Part shown: positions 28,439-38,793 of the stretch, in pieces | Layout: every line of letters starts with the position of its first letter | Numbering within the stretch: the first letter of the stretch is position 1 | Source of the DNA: Breoghania sp. | Lineage (GTDB): Bacteria; Pseudomonadota; Alphaproteobacteria; Rhizobiales; Stappiaceae | Assembly: GCF_030066895.1 (NCBI RefSeq) | Contig: NZ_JASJAV010000002.1 | Coordinates: 306,820 to 370,819 of the forward strand | DNA: 64,000 nucleotides | Direction: 5' to 3' | The notes under the pieces: generated by a model | Told to the model about the DNA's origin: nothing | Databases searched by the model: none | Seen by the model: the letters and a program-made list of their open reading frames with translations, nothing else | Position numbers and translations under genes: made by a program

Positions 28439-30620
28439 GTGAGATCAACGGACAGTCTGCTGAGGAAGACGCTGACCGCGGCTGTCTCCTTTTATATCCT
28501 GCCCGCCATTCCGGTCCTTCTGGCGTTGGGCGTCCTGCATTGGGCTAATGCCTATACGGACGCCGCCAATGGGCCGCGTGCCAGACGGCGGCGCTTCGCG
28601 TGGCGAGCGACACGCTGTTTGCGCCGGTGCGCGAGGCGGCCAGGGATCTTTCCCTGCTGATCGAGCAGGCGTCCGCCGAGATCGATCTTCCGACCGTGAA
28701 CACGGTCCTTGCCGAGTAATTCGCGCGCTTCGTGCGCCATTGCCGGATCTACGATCAGATCCGTCTGCTTGATACCTATGGCATGGAACAGGTGCGGGTG
28801 AACTACCGCAACGGCCGGGCTGAACTCGTTCCGCCGGATGAATTGCAGAACAAGGGGCACTGCCCGTATTTCAAGAAGGGCATCCACATGGCGCGCGGCG
28901 ACGTCTACGTCTCGCGCTTCGATCTCAATGTCGAACATAAGAAGATCGAGATGCCTCCGCGTCCGACCCTGCGCCTTGCTCAACCGATTTTCGGTGACGA
29001 TGGCAGCAGGCACGGTCTTCTCGTGCTCAATCTCAATCAGGAGCAGATCCTCGGTCTCCTTGCCAATCGGGATCGCAACTCCGAACTCGGCTACTGGCTG
29101 GTCAACCGGCAAGGCTACTGGTTGTACAGCGACGATCTCACGGCGATCTGGGGCTTCCAGCTCGGCCACGATCGCACGATCAAGGCGGTTGAGGGGCTTG
29201 AGGGCATATTGGACAGACCCATCGGCGGACTGGTGGAGACCCCGCAGGGCCAGTTCGCCTTCAATCGCGTCAATCTGAACAGCCACGCGTCCAGTCCCAA
29301 CGTGATCAGCGACGAGATGCGCAACATCGTCAGCGCGGAGCCCTGCTGGATCTGCTCACGATCGTTCCCCGCGACATGCTCTATTCCAGCTCCCGGGAGC
29401 GGTTGCGGGTCATGATTGCCGTGACCGGCATTCTCCTGCTGTTGCTTGTCCCTATGGCGGTCTTGTTGGGGCGCTGGCGGGCGCATGCGGAACGTGAGAG
29501 ATGGCGCCTGCAGATCTACGCCCAGCTGATCGAACAAAGCGACGAGCTGGTCTATGTGACGACGCCGGACGCGACCATCCTGTTCGCCAATCCCGCGGTC
29601 GAACGGCTGACGGGCTATTCGCGCGAGGAGATCGTCGGTAATACGCCGCGCCTGTTCAAGTCGGATCGTCAGCCGGATGCCTTCTACACGGCGTTGTGGC
29701 GCAAGGTCCGCGCGCGAAAAACCGTTCGCACCGTCCTGGTCAACCGGCGCAAGGACGGCTCGCTCTTTTACGAGAGCAAGATCATCTCGCCCCTTGTCGA
29801 CAAGACGGGGAGGGTGACGCATCTGGTTTCCGTCGGCCGCGATATCACCGCCGAACAGAGCCGACAGGAACGCGAGATGCGTCTCGCCGATCAGCTTTCC
29901 CACCACTTCAACAATCTGCTCTCTCCGATCATCAATTACGCGGAAATGGCGGCCGATACCGCTGAAGAGAATGCCCAGGCCGACATTCGGGCCGACATCG
30001 AGAAGGTGCTGACCGGCGCCAACCGGTTGCGCGACGTGCTGGGGCGGATTTCCGCCATCTCGCTGGATTCCTGTCTGTCGCAAGGTGTGCAGGCGGTGGG
30101 GCCGGTGGTGCGCGGCATCGCGAAGATCGAACAGCAGACCCTGCCCGGGAATGTCTCGCTGTCGTTGGAAATGGACGAAGACATGGATGCCGTCGGCGTC
30201 GAGTTCGACGATCTGGCTCTGGTCCTGAGTGAAGTGATCGGCAATGGCCGCGATGCGGTGGAAGGCGGAGGTCAAATCTCCATCAAGGTTGTGATGTCGG
30301 CCTTCGACGGCGATGTGAATTGCTCAACCTGCGGCGCGGCGCTGAACGGCGAATATGGCGATATCAGCGTGACCGACAGCGGACGTGGTATGTCCGCGTC
30401 CGAATTCGCCAACGCCTTCGATCCGTTCTATTCCACCAAGCAATCCTCCAAGCTGGTCGGCGAAACGCTCGGCATCGGCTTGTCGCGGGTCAGAAACCGC
30501 GTCCATGCCAATGGCGGCCACATCATCGTCGATACGTAGGAGGGGCGGGGCACGACGTTCCATCTCCTCTGCCCGAGCCGGGAGATTGACAGCAAGGAAG
30601 AGAAGGGCGGGGGCGAATAG
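28439..30620 (+). pseudogene. Membrane PAS sensor histidine kinase, two frameshifts and two in-frame stops
   Basis: A repaired product of about 725 residues: N-terminal helix (SFYILPAIPVLLALGVLHW), an extracytoplasmic Cache-like domain (CRIYDQIRLLDTYGMEQVRV, YWLVNRQGYWLYSDD), a second helix (MIAVTGILLLLLVPMAVLLG), a PAS domain (YSREEIVGNTPRLFKSD), a phospho-acceptor helix with HHFNNLLSPIINYAEM and an HATPase domain (EVIGNGRDAVEGGG, SGRGMS). Breaks: base loss near 28570 and near 29347, TAA at 28717-28719 and TAG at 30537-30539, both in frame with conserved sequence on either side. It therefore cannot make a full kinase as written. No response regulator is adjacent. Four lesions make real decay more plausible here than in most neighbours. 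Confidence 0.75.
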
Positions 30621-30677
30621 GTCGTCGTGTGAGCAGGGCCTGGCCGGCCCCTTCCGGATTTCGCGGAAGAGAGCTGT

Positions 30678-31766
30678 CTAGGCGCCGGACAACCCGGCCG
30701 TGACGGCCTTTTTCATCACCGTCGGCAGGGCTTCGCCGTTGAGCGCATCGGCGGGCGACCACCAATGGCCGTCCGGTGCCGGTGTCGTCGACGGTACATC
30801 CGCTCGCCAGACCGTCATTTCCAGATGAAAATGCGTGAACGTATGGCGCACCGGCGCCATGAGCCGTCGCCAGTCGAGATCGAGCGGCGCAAGGCTGAGG
30901 TCGTCCGTCGCCGCATCCTCCGCCAACACGCTCGTCGGCGGTTCGCTCATGCCGCCCAGCAGTCCCTTCGGCGGGCGGCGACGCAGCAGGACGGCTCTGT
31001 CCTCGCGCACCGCCACGAAGGCCATGCCGCGCCGTGTCGGTTTGGCCGCCTTCACCGCCTTGCGCGGAAAGGTCTCCGCCGTGCCGAGTGCCCGCGCCCG
31101 GCAGGGTTCTGTCCATGGGCAAAGCGAACAGGCGGGGCGCTTGGGGCTGCACAGCGTTGCCCCCAGATCCATCATGGCCTGCGCGAAGTCGCCCGGTCGA
31201 TCCTGCGGCGTGACCGCGGCGGTGAGCGCGCGGATTTCCGGTTTTGCCTGGGGCAGGGGCGTTTCCAGCGCGTGAATGCGGCTTATGACCCGCTCCACAT
31301 TGCCGTCGACCACCGTTGCGGGCCTGTCGAAGGCGATCGCCGCGATCGCCGATGCGGTATAGGGGCCGATTCCGGGAAGCGCCTTCAGGTCGTTCTCCGT
31401 ATCGGGAAAGAGCCCGCCGTAATCTCGCGCGATGGTGTCGGCACAGGCCTTCAGGTTGCGGGCCCGCGAATAGTAGCCGAGCCCCGCCCAGGCCTTCATG
31501 ACATCCTCTTCGCCGGCCTCGGCGAGTGCGATGACATCCGGCCACTTTTGCGTGAACGCCTCGTAGTATGCCTTGACGGCGGCAACCGTCGTCTGCTGGA
31601 GCATGACCTCGGAAAGCCATACCCGATAAGGATCCGGCTGGACCCCGCGCGCACGCGCCTTGGGCGACACCCGCCACGGCAGGGCGCGGGCATGGCGGTC
31701 GTACCAGTCGAGCAGGTTTTGTGCCTGGATGCCGGGAAATGAGGGCTCGGAGAATCGATGGTCCAT
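30678..31766 (-). CDS. mutY: A/G-specific adenine glycosylase
   Basis: MutY removes adenine paired with 8-oxoguanine and so prevents G:C to T:A changes. The 362-residue product has WLSEVMLQQTTVAAV with the catalytic Glu, the hairpin ALPGIGPYTASAIAAI, the catalytic Asp in VVDGNVERVISR, the iron-sulfur cysteines ending CSLCPWTEPC, and a NUDIX-like C-terminal domain (LLRRRPPKGLLGGMSEPP, RHTFTHFHLEM). The frame is intact. The start MDHRF at 31766 is preferred to an upstream TTG. It is divergent from a DUF721 gene, and the order mutY, DUF721, dsbA-like, smc is conserved in Hyphomicrobiales. Confidence 0.96.
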   Translation of the reverse strand: MDHRFSEPSFPGIQAQNLLDWYDRHARALPWRVSPKARARGVQPDPYRVWLSEVMLQQTTVAAVKAYYEAFTQKWPDVIALAEAGEEDVMKAWAGLGYYSRARNLKACADTIARDYGGLFPDTENDLKALPGIGPYTASAIAAIAFDRPATVVDGNVERVISRIHALETPLPQAKPEIRALTAAVTPQDRPGDFAQAMMDLGATLCSPKRPACSLCPWTEPCRARALGTAETFPRKAVKAAKPTRRGMAFVAVREDRAVLLRRRPPKGLLGGMSEPPTSVLAEDAATDDLSLAPLDLDWRRLMAPVRHTFTHFHLEMTVWRADVPSTTPAPDGHWWSPADALNGEALPTVMKKAVTAGLSGA

Positions 31767-31988
31767 GGCGGAAAGGGAAGTGCAGGTTAGGCGGGAAGAC
31801 AAGTCCTTCCGGGGCGGATCCCGTGAGGGCGGGCTGAGGCATCCTTGCCCGATTTGATGGGGACAAGGGGGAAATGTTTGCGTTTTGCCACGCCGTTGCC
31901 GTACTCCGCCACCACGGCCCTTGGTCTATAGTGGTGGCGAGCCCGGCCGTACGAAGAAGCGGGCCAGCGCCCCTGCAACAGAGAAAAC

Positions 31989-32531
31989 ATGAACGATAAC
32001 GCCTCCCGGTCCTCCGATTCAGCAGCGAAGTCGTCCCGTGCCAACAGGCGCGGCGTGCGCCCGCTTGCCGATCTGATCGGCGGCGCGCTGGCGCCTGCCT
32101 GCCGCAAGCGCGGGTTCGCGACCGCGGATCTGCTAGCCCTGTGGCCGGATATCGTGGGAGAGCGCTACGGTGAGACGACCCAGCCGGAGGCCCTGCACTG
32201 GCCGCGTCGGCATGAGGGCGCGGACGAGGCTCCGGAACCCGCCACGCTCGTCGTGCGTTGTGACGGGCCGAGTGCCTTGTTCCTGCAGCACGAACTCCCG
32301 CAAGTGATCCAGCGCATCAACATGTTCTTCGGTTGGGCGGCGATCGGGCGTATCAAAATCGTCCAGAAGCCGCTCAAACGCCCAAAACGGTGGGAAATAC
32401 CCACCTTGCGCGTTTTGAACGAAAGGGAAGAAGCGGAGTTGAAAAGTCGGCTTTCCGGCGTCGAGGAAGCGCCCTTGCGCGCCGCGCTCGACCGGCTCGG
32501 CCGTGCTATCATCGCCAAGCGTCGCAAATAG
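31989..32531 (+). CDS. DUF721 (DciA-like) protein
   Basis: A 180-residue protein with the DUF721 core: GVRPLADLIGGALAPACRKR, then LLALWPDIVGERYGETTQPE, a strand region LVVRCDGPSALFLQHELPQV and IQRINMFFGWAAIGRIKIVQ. DUF721 proteins of this type are related to DciA, which helps load the replicative helicase DnaB in bacteria that lack DnaC or DnaI. The alphaproteobacterial members are longer at the C-terminus, as here. It lies upstream of the DsbA-like gene on the same strand. The role in replication initiation is taken from the family and is not visible in the sequence. Confidence 0.85.
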   Translation: MNDNASRSSDSAAKSSRANRRGVRPLADLIGGALAPACRKRGFATADLLALWPDIVGERYGETTQPEALHWPRRHEGADEAPEPATLVVRCDGPSALFLQHELPQVIQRINMFFGWAAIGRIKIVQKPLKRPKRWEIPTLRVLNEREEAELKSRLSGVEEAPLRAALDRLGRAIIAKRRK

Positions 32532-32673
32532 GCTGTGTTTGCCGCATTCATCGTCGGTTCAAATTCACGCGGGCAGGTTCGCCTTGGCCGTGAAAGAACC
32601 GGCAACACCACGAGATGCTGCTGTATGCGGTATCATTCGTCTGAAAAAGACACCTGAGTTGAGGAAGAAATCC

Positions 32674-33315
32674 GTGACCGTGACCCGCAGACAGTTCCTG
32701 GAACGCGCCGCCGCCGTCGGAGCCGCCGCAGCGTTCGCCCCGGCCTTTGCAATGCCTGCCCTTGCCGAGAGCTATTCTCCGATGGGGTTGATGAAGCCGG
32801 GGCCGCTCCAAGATATGTCGCTGGGCAAGCCGGATGCTCCGGTCAGCGTGATCGAATATGCATCGCTCACTTGCAGTCATTGTGCGCATTTTGAAGAGAC
32901 TGGCTTTCGGCATCTCAAGAAAGAATACATCGATACAGGTAAGGTATACTACATATTCCGTGAGTTACCTCTCGACAACCTTGCCTTTGCGGCGTCTATG
33001 CTGATACGCTGCTCGTCGACGGGTAATTTCTTCGATATCAACAAGCTGTTTTTCGACAAGCAGAGGCAGTGGGCCTTTACGAAGGATCCGCTCGGCAACC
33101 TGAAGGCTATGGCCAAACAGATTGGGTTCACCGACAAGACCTTTGAAGAGTGCTTGAAGAATCAGGAAATCCTTGATGGTGTGAGCGCGTCGAGGGAACG
33201 GGCGAACAAGGAATTCGGGGTGAATGCGACGCCCACCTTTTTCATTAACGGCGAGAAGTACCCCGGGGCGCTGACGGTTGAACAACTGGACAAGATCATC
33301 AAACCGCTTCTGTAA
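32674..33315 (+). CDS. DsbA family periplasmic thiol-disulfide oxidoreductase
   Basis: A 213-residue exported protein. The N-terminus TRRQFLERAAAVGAAAAFAP has a twin-arginine-like motif and a hydrophobic stretch ending ALA. The thioredoxin-fold active site is SLTCSHCAHFEE (CSHC), and the cis-proline is in GVNATPTFFINGEKYPGA. The helical insert of DsbA lies between. Members of this clade are single-copy next to smc in Hyphomicrobiales; they may act as oxidases or isomerases of outer-membrane and secreted proteins. The GTG start at 32674 follows TTGAGGAAGAAA. Base composition is a little lower in GC than in smc. Confidence 0.9.
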   Translation: MTVTRRQFLERAAAVGAAAAFAPAFAMPALAESYSPMGLMKPGPLQDMSLGKPDAPVSVIEYASLTCSHCAHFEETGFRHLKKEYIDTGKVYYIFRELPLDNLAFAASMLIRCSSTGNFFDINKLFFDKQRQWAFTKDPLGNLKAMAKQIGFTDKTFEECLKNQEILDGVSASRERANKEFGVNATPTFFINGEKYPGALTVEQLDKIIKPLL

Positions 33316-33381
33316 CGCCTTGGCCGGCCGGCCCGCTTGCACGCGCGTGCTTATCTGCGCGTGTATCGAAGGGGGGCGGCC

Positions 33382-36300
33382 ATGAAGTTCACGAAACTGC
33401 GGCTGCTCGGCTTCAAGTCTTTCGTGGAACCGATGGAGTTCGTGATCGAGGAGGGGCTGACGGGTGTCGTTGGCCCCAACGGTTGCGGCAAGTCGAACCT
33501 CGTCGAAGCCCTTCGCTGGGTGATGGGCGAGAACTCCTACAAGAACATGCGCGCGTCCTGCATGGACGACGTGATCTTTTCCGGCAGCCTGAACCGCCCG
33601 GCCCGCAACACGGCCGAGGTGACGCTTTTCCTGGATAATTCCGCACGCACCGCGCCGCAGGGCTTCAACGATGCGGACTTGCTGGAGGTCAGCCGTCGCA
33701 TCGAACGCGAGGCCGGGTCCGTCTATCGCATCAACGCCAAGGATGTGCGCGCCCGCGACGTGCAGCTCCTTTTTGCCGACGCCTCCACCGGCGCGCGTTC
33801 CAATGCGCTCGTTGGGCAGGGCCGCATCGGCGAACTGATTGCGGCCAAACCGACGCAACGACGTAAGATCCTGGAAGAGGCGGCCGGTATCTCCGGCCTG
33901 CATTCGCGTCGCCACGAGGCGGAACTGCGCCTGCGCGCGGCGGAACAGAACCTGGATCGCCTCGAAGACGTTCTGGTTCAGATCGACGGCCAGCTCGAAG
34001 GATTGAAGCGCCAGGCCCGCCAGGCTTCGCGCTATCGCAATCTGTCGGGCGAGATCTGCAAGGCCGAAGCAACCATTCTGTACCTGCGCTGGCTTGAGGC
34101 GCGCGAGGCCTTGAGTGCGGCGGAAACGGAACTGTCCGCCGTCCTGTCCCGGGTGAACGAAGCCGCGACCGCGCAAGGGGCGGCCGCGCGCGAACAGGCG
34201 ATCGCCGCCCACAAGGTGCCGGACCTGCGCGATGCGGCCGCGAAAGCTGGCGCGACGCTGCAACGGCTGGTCATCGCGCGCAACGAACTCGATGCGGAAG
34301 ACCGCCGTGTGCGCGAGCGCCTGCACGATCTGATGCAACGCCGCGAACAGCTTGCCCAGGATATCGAGCGCGAAGAGCGCATGGGGTCGGAGAACGTCGA
34401 ACTCGTCGCCGCCCTCGATGAAGAGGAACGCGCGCTCAACGCGGAAGACGACACGATCGTCGAACGCACGCAGGAAGTCGCCGAACGCGTGGCCGTCGTA
34501 GAGGAGAAGCTGCAGGCGAGCGAGGCCGCCCTGTCGCAAAAGACAGAGGAAAACGCCCAGTTCATCGCCCGGAGCGCACAGGCGGAATGCAATCTGCGCG
34601 ACGTGCGTCAGCGTCTTGACCGCTTCAAGGCCCAGACTGGTGAAATGGCCCGCGATCTGGCGGCCATTCGCGACGAGATTTCCTCCAAGAGCGATGCCGA
34701 TACCCACCGTATCGCGCTGGAAGAGGCGGAAGCCGCGTTGGAAGAGGCTGGCCTGCGCGTTGAGGCCGCCGAAAGCGCCACCGCCACCGTGCGTGCGGCG
34801 GAAGCGGCGGCGCGCGAAACTATGGCGGAAGCCGAGAGACGGCTGGGGGAGGACGAGGCGGAGGCCCGTGCTCTCTCAAGCCTGCTCAACACCGCCAGCG
34901 AAGGCGACTGGGAGCCGGTCATCGATGCGGTGGAGGTCCCTCCGGGATACGAGGCGGCGCTCGGTGCTGCCTTCGGTGAGGATCTTGATGCTCCGCTCGA
35001 TACGGGAGGTGAGGAGCGTGCGCCCGTACGTTGGGCCGAGACGTCGCCCGATGAGGCCGACCCGGCCCTGCTGCCTGCGGGCGTGGAGCCTCTTGCCGCG
35101 CAGGTCCACGCGCCAGCCGCTCTCGCCCGACGTCTTGCACAGATCGGTCTGGTCGAACCGGACGAGGCGCAGAAATATCTCCCTCTCCTGAAGCCCGGCC
35201 AGCGGCTTGTGTCGCGGGGCGGCGATCTGTGGCGCTGGGACGGTTATATCGCGACCGCCGAGGCCCCGACCGCCGCAGCTCAGCGTCTTGCCCAACGCAA
35301 CCGGCTGGCGGAACTGGAAGTCCGCATCGAAGATCTGGCGGGTGAGGCGGAGGCCCGCCAGGCCGATCTGGAACGTTGTCATGCGTCGGTGGCCGCCGCG
35401 GTCGACGGCGAACAGGCCGCTCGAAATGGCGCGCGCGAGGCGCAACGGCGTCTCGATCAGGTTCGCACCGCTCTGACCGAAGCCGAACGCGCGCTTTCCG
35501 CGCTCAACGTCCGTCGTGCTTCGCTGGAAGAGGCGGAGCAGCGTCTGGCCGCGGATATGGAAGAAGCATCTGCGGCGCTTGCGGAGGCTGAGGAAATCTC
35601 GGCAGAGCTCACCGATTCCTCGGCACTGGAGGCCGAGATCGCGCGCCTTCGCAATGAAGTTGCGGGCGATCGGGCGGCGCTGGCGGAAGTTCGTGCCACC
35701 GCCAGCGGTCTTGAGCGCGAGAACGACATGCGTCGGCGCCGTCTGGAAGGCATCGAGCGCGAACGCCGGTCCTGGCGGGAACGTGCCGCCAATGCGGAAC
35801 GTCAGCTCACCGTTTTGTGCGAGCGCCAGCAGGAGGCTGCCGCCGAGATCGAGGATCTGACCGAGCGGCTCGACGACATCGAGGAAAAACGCCGTGCGCT
35901 GATCAGCGAGATCGCGCGCGCCGAGGAAGCCCGCAGTCAGGCCGATGACGCGCTGGTTGAGGCGGGACGCGCCCTGGGCGATGCCGACCGCAGTGCGCGC
36001 GATGCGCTCGAAGCCTTGTCGAGCGTGCGCGAAGGAAAGGTGCGAGCGGAAGAACGGGTCGAATCGGCCCGCGCACGCACCGCCGACGTCGCCGAACGGA
36101 TCGATGAGGCGCTGGAAGTCTCTCCCGAAGAAGTGCCGGGCGTCGCGGAGCTGCGCGAAGGGGCGCCGTTGCCCGATGTGCGGGCCACCGAGACTCGTCT
36201 TGAGCGGCTGAAGATGGAGCGCGAACGTCTCGGCGGGGTGAACCTGCGTGCGGAGGAGGAGGTCCATGAAATCTTCACCCAGCGCGATTCGCTGGTTTTC

Positions 36301-36855
36301 GAGCGCGACGACCTCATCGAGGCAATCCGACGTCTGCGCACCGGCATTTCCAACCTCAACTGTGAGGCCCGCGAACGCCTTCTGACCTCCTTTGAGGTGG
36401 TCAATGACCACTTCCAGCGACTTTTTACCCATCTTTTCGGCGGCAGCACCGCGGAATTGCAGTTCATAGAATCGGATGATCCGCTGGAGGCGGGGCTGGA
36501 GATCGTGGCCCGTCCGCCGGGCAAGAAACCGCAGACCATGACCCTTCTCTCCGGTGGAGAACAGGCGCTGACCGCCATGGCGCTGATCTTTGCGGTGTTC
36601 CTCACGAACCCCGCTCCCATCTGCGTGCTCGACGAGGTGGACGCCCCGCTCGACGACGCAAATGTCGAGCGTTACTGCGATCTTCTGGAGGAAATGGCGC
36701 GTCTGACGCAGACCCGTTTCGTCGTGATTACCCACAATCCGATCACCATGTCGCGGATGAATCGTCTCTTCGGCGTGACGATGGCCGAGCGCGGCGTTTC
36801 CCAGCTCGTGTCCGTCGATCTTGCAATGGCCGAGCGTTTTCTCCAGGCGGTCTGA
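33382..36855 (+). CDS. smc: Chromosome segregation protein SMC
   Basis: A 1157-residue ATPase of the bacterial condensin. The N-terminal head has the Walker A GPNGCGKS (residues 31-38) and GSLNRPARNTAEVTLFLDN; long coiled coils run through residues about 170-500 and 640-1000 with a hinge near 500-620 (GLVEPDEAQKYLPLLKPGQR region, rather short and variable as in alphaproteobacteria). The C-terminal head has the signature LLSGGEQALTAMALIF and Walker B PICVLDEVDAPLDDANVERY. SMC organises and segregates chromosomes with ScpA and ScpB, which are not here. The start ATG 33382 (MKFTKLRLLGFKSF) is standard. The frame is unbroken over 3.5 kb. Confidence 0.97.
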   Translation: MKFTKLRLLGFKSFVEPMEFVIEEGLTGVVGPNGCGKSNLVEALRWVMGENSYKNMRASCMDDVIFSGSLNRPARNTAEVTLFLDNSARTAPQGFNDADLLEVSRRIEREAGSVYRINAKDVRARDVQLLFADASTGARSNALVGQGRIGELIAAKPTQRRKILEEAAGISGLHSRRHEAELRLRAAEQNLDRLEDVLVQIDGQLEGLKRQARQASRYRNLSGEICKAEATILYLRWLEAREALSAAETELSAVLSRVNEAATAQGAAAREQAIAAHKVPDLRDAAAKAGATLQRLVIARNELDAEDRRVRERLHDLMQRREQLAQDIEREERMGSENVELVAALDEEERALNAEDDTIVERTQEVAERVAVVEEKLQASEAALSQKTEENAQFIARSAQAECNLRDVRQRLDRFKAQTGEMARDLAAIRDEISSKSDADTHRIALEEAEAALEEAGLRVEAAESATATVRAAEAAARETMAEAERRLGEDEAEARALSSLLNTASEGDWEPVIDAVEVPPGYEAALGAAFGEDLDAPLDTGGEERAPVRWAETSPDEADPALLPAGVEPLAAQVHAPAALARRLAQIGLVEPDEAQKYLPLLKPGQRLVSRGGDLWRWDGYIATAEAPTAAAQRLAQRNRLAELEVRIEDLAGEAEARQADLERCHASVAAAVDGEQAARNGAREAQRRLDQVRTALTEAERALSALNVRRASLEEAEQRLAADMEEASAALAEAEEISAELTDSSALEAEIARLRNEVAGDRAALAEVRATASGLERENDMRRRRLEGIERERRSWRERAANAERQLTVLCERQQEAAAEIEDLTERLDDIEEKRRALISEIARAEEARSQADDALVEAGRALGDADRSARDALEALSSVREGKVRAEERVESARARTADVAERIDEALEVSPEEVPGVAELREGAPLPDVRATETRLERLKMERERLGGVNLRAEEEVHEIFTQRDSLVFERDDLIEAIRRLRTGISNLNCEARERLLTSFEVVNDHFQRLFTHLFGGSTAELQFIESDDPLEAGLEIVARPPGKKPQTMTLLSGGEQALTAMALIFAVFLTNPAPICVLDEVDAPLDDANVERYCDLLEEMARLTQTRFVVITHNPITMSRMNRLFGVTMAERGVSQLVSVDLAMAERFLQAV

Positions 36856-37055
36856 TCGCGCCCTGCCGTAGCGGGGTACGCATACGAAAGTCGGAGAGCG
36901 TGTCGAGTAGTGCCACTTCGGCGTGTAAAATTCATAAGAAACAGGTACTTAACATATACGTAAGCCTTCTTGACAGGCATGGGGGTGCCGACTATGGTGC
37001 GCGCGGCTTTTCGGGGGGCGACCCGAATTTCCCGTATCCGGAGGTGCAACGTGCG

Positions 37056-37451
37056 ATGGCCGATAAGAAAAGGCCCAAGGATGGAGCACAGCCGGAAAAC
37101 GCCGGCAAAACGCCGGACGCGCATCCCGATGACGGCCTGACCGAACGTCTGGCTCGGTTGGATCGCTCGCTGAGCGAGCGCAGTGAACGCGAAGAAGCGG
37201 AAAAGAGGCGCGCCTCCCGCTCTGACGGCTCGTCGGGCTATGCCCAGGCGATGAAGCTGTCGAGCGAGTTTATCGCGGGCATTGCGGTCGGAGCGGTTAT
37301 GGGTTGGCTGTTCGATCAGTGGCTGGATACGAAGCCCTGGGGACTTATCGTCTTCCTGCTGCTGGGATTTGCGGCCGGTGTGTTGAATGTGCTGCGTTCT
37401 GCGGGTTTGATCGCAGATCCGGCAGAAAAAACGGAACATGACGACCGCTGA
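37056..37451 (+). CDS. atpI: ATP synthase protein I (AtpI)
   Basis: A 131-residue membrane protein. The charged N-terminal half (TERLARLDRSLSERSEREEA) precedes two helices, SEFIAGIAVGAVMGWLFDQW and PWGLIVFLLLGFAAGVLNVL, a layout typical of alphaproteobacterial AtpI. AtpI is a non-structural helper for assembly of the c ring. The start is ATG 37056, with GGAGGTGCAACG upstream; a longer frame to 36900 lacks a matching ribosome site. It leads the Fo gene cluster atpI-atpB-atpE-atpF'-atpF, with 118 bp to atpB. Confidence 0.93.
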   Translation: MADKKRPKDGAQPENAGKTPDAHPDDGLTERLARLDRSLSERSEREEAEKRRASRSDGSSGYAQAMKLSSEFIAGIAVGAVMGWLFDQWLDTKPWGLIVFLLLGFAAGVLNVLRSAGLIADPAEKTEHDDR

Positions 37452-37569
37452 CAGGTCGTTGTGCGACAGGACGAAACGAAGGTCGGACCATTTGCAAGTT
37501 GGTTTCGGCGTGAAGTTTTGATAGGGCGCTGGTAAATCAGCGCATGAACAGATTCGAGGGGCCGACCCG

Positions 37570-38319
37570 GTGTCGAACGATCCGATCCACCAGTTTCACA
37601 TCGTAAATCTGTTCCCCGTTGAGATTGGCGGCGTCGATTTCTCCTTCACCAATTCGTCGCTGTTCATGGTCGCCACCGTTGCGGTGACGACGGTGTTCCT
37701 GATGATGGCGACCAGCGGTCGCGGTCTGGTCCCGGGGCGTTGGCAGTCGGTGGCGGAGATGTGCTACGAGTTCGTGGCCAACATGCTCCGAAGTTCCACT
37801 GGAACGGACGGTATGAGATTCTTCCCGTTCGTGTTCTCGATTTTCATGTTCGTCCTGATCGGCAACCTTTTCGGTATGTTCCCCTACTTCTTCACGATCA
37901 CCAGCCACATCATCGTGACGTTCGCTCTCGCGATGATCGTGATTATGACGGTGGTCATCTACGGCGTGATGCGCAACGGCCTGCGTTTCCTGAACGTGTT
38001 CGTTCCGGCAGACGTTCCGCCGCTGTTGCTCATTCTCGTAACGCCGATCGAGATCATTTCGTTCCTTTCGCGCCCGGTCAGCCTTTCGGTTCGTCTTTTC
38101 GCCAACATGCTGGCGGGCCACATCACGCTGAAGGTTTTCGCCGGTTTCGTCGTCAGCCTCGGCTCTCTCGGCCCTCTCGGGGTTGCCGGCGCGGTTCTGC
38201 CGCTTGCCATGGCAATTGCCCTGACGGCGCTTGAGCTACTCGTAGCCTTCTTGCAGGCCTATGTGTTCGCGGTGCTGACCTGCATGTACCTGAACGAAGC
38301 TCTGCATCCGAGCCACTAG
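37570..38319 (+). CDS. atpB: ATP synthase Fo subunit a
   Basis: A 249-residue integral membrane subunit forming the proton half-channels. Helices include [24 protein letters not shown] sequence and the family signature [22 protein letters not shown], which contains the essential arginine (SVRLFANM). A final helix ends [20 protein letters not shown]. The start is GTG 37570 near [35 protein letters not shown] is the usual alphaproteobacterial N-terminus. It is followed by atpE after 76 bp. It ends in TAG, showing that TAG works as a normal stop here. Confidence 0.97.
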   Translation: MSNDPIHQFHIVNLFPVEIGGVDFSFTNSSLFMVATVAVTTVFLMMATSGRGLVPGRWQSVAEMCYEFVANMLRSSTGTDGMRFFPFVFSIFMFVLIGNLFGMFPYFFTITSHIIVTFALAMIVIMTVVIYGVMRNGLRFLNVFVPADVPPLLLILVTPIEIISFLSRPVSLSVRLFANMLAGHITLKVFAGFVVSLGSLGPLGVAGAVLPLAMAIALTALELLVAFLQAYVFAVLTCMYLNEALHPSH

Positions 38320-38395
38320 GACCGGGTGCCGGGAAGACCCATCACGACCCTTAACTGATCCAAAAGATCGCGGATTCCACTCAAGGAGCACTATC

Positions 38396-38623
38396 ATGGA
38401 AGCTGAAGCCGCTAAGTACATCGGTGCCGGTATCGCCTGTCTCGGCATGGGCGCCGCCGCCGTCGCCCTGGGCAACATCTTCGGCAGCTACCTCGCCGGC
38501 GCCCTGCGCAACCCCTCTGCTGCTGACGGCCAGTTCGGCCGCCTCGTCTTTGGCTTCGCTGTGACGGAAGCGCTGGGCATCTTCTCGCTGCTCATTGCCC
38601 TGCTGCTGCTCTACGCGGTCTGA
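38396..38623 (+). CDS. atpE: ATP synthase Fo subunit c
   Basis: A 75-residue hairpin of two helices that forms the rotor ring. The loop RNPSAADGQ and the proton-binding acid E58 in [15 protein letters not shown] are diagnostic. A GxGxGxG-like stretch in helix 1 is relaxed ([17 protein letters not shown]), as in other alphaproteobacteria. It has a strong ribosome site, AAGGAGCACTATC, in line with the high copy number of subunit c. Confidence 0.97.
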   Translation: MEAEAAKYIGAGIACLGMGAAAVALGNIFGSYLAGALRNPSAADGQFGRLVFGFAVTEALGIFSLLIALLLLYAV

Positions 38624-38793
38624 TCCTCAGGTCAGCCGCCGGCGGTCTTTACGCCGGTATCGAAGAGATCCGTGCCCTCATGGCGCGGAATGATGCAGTG
38701 CTCCGGTACGGCGGCGCGTGGTCGTGCTTGAGGCCACCCGTCAGGTTGGCCCGTCGCGCACCGACGTAACGTACGTGGCATCTGGAGGCGCCT

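Noticed and set aside
32556..32570. GGTTCAAATTC as a tRNA T-arm
   Set aside because: There is no cloverleaf around it; the segment is the short intergenic leader of the DsbA-like gene.
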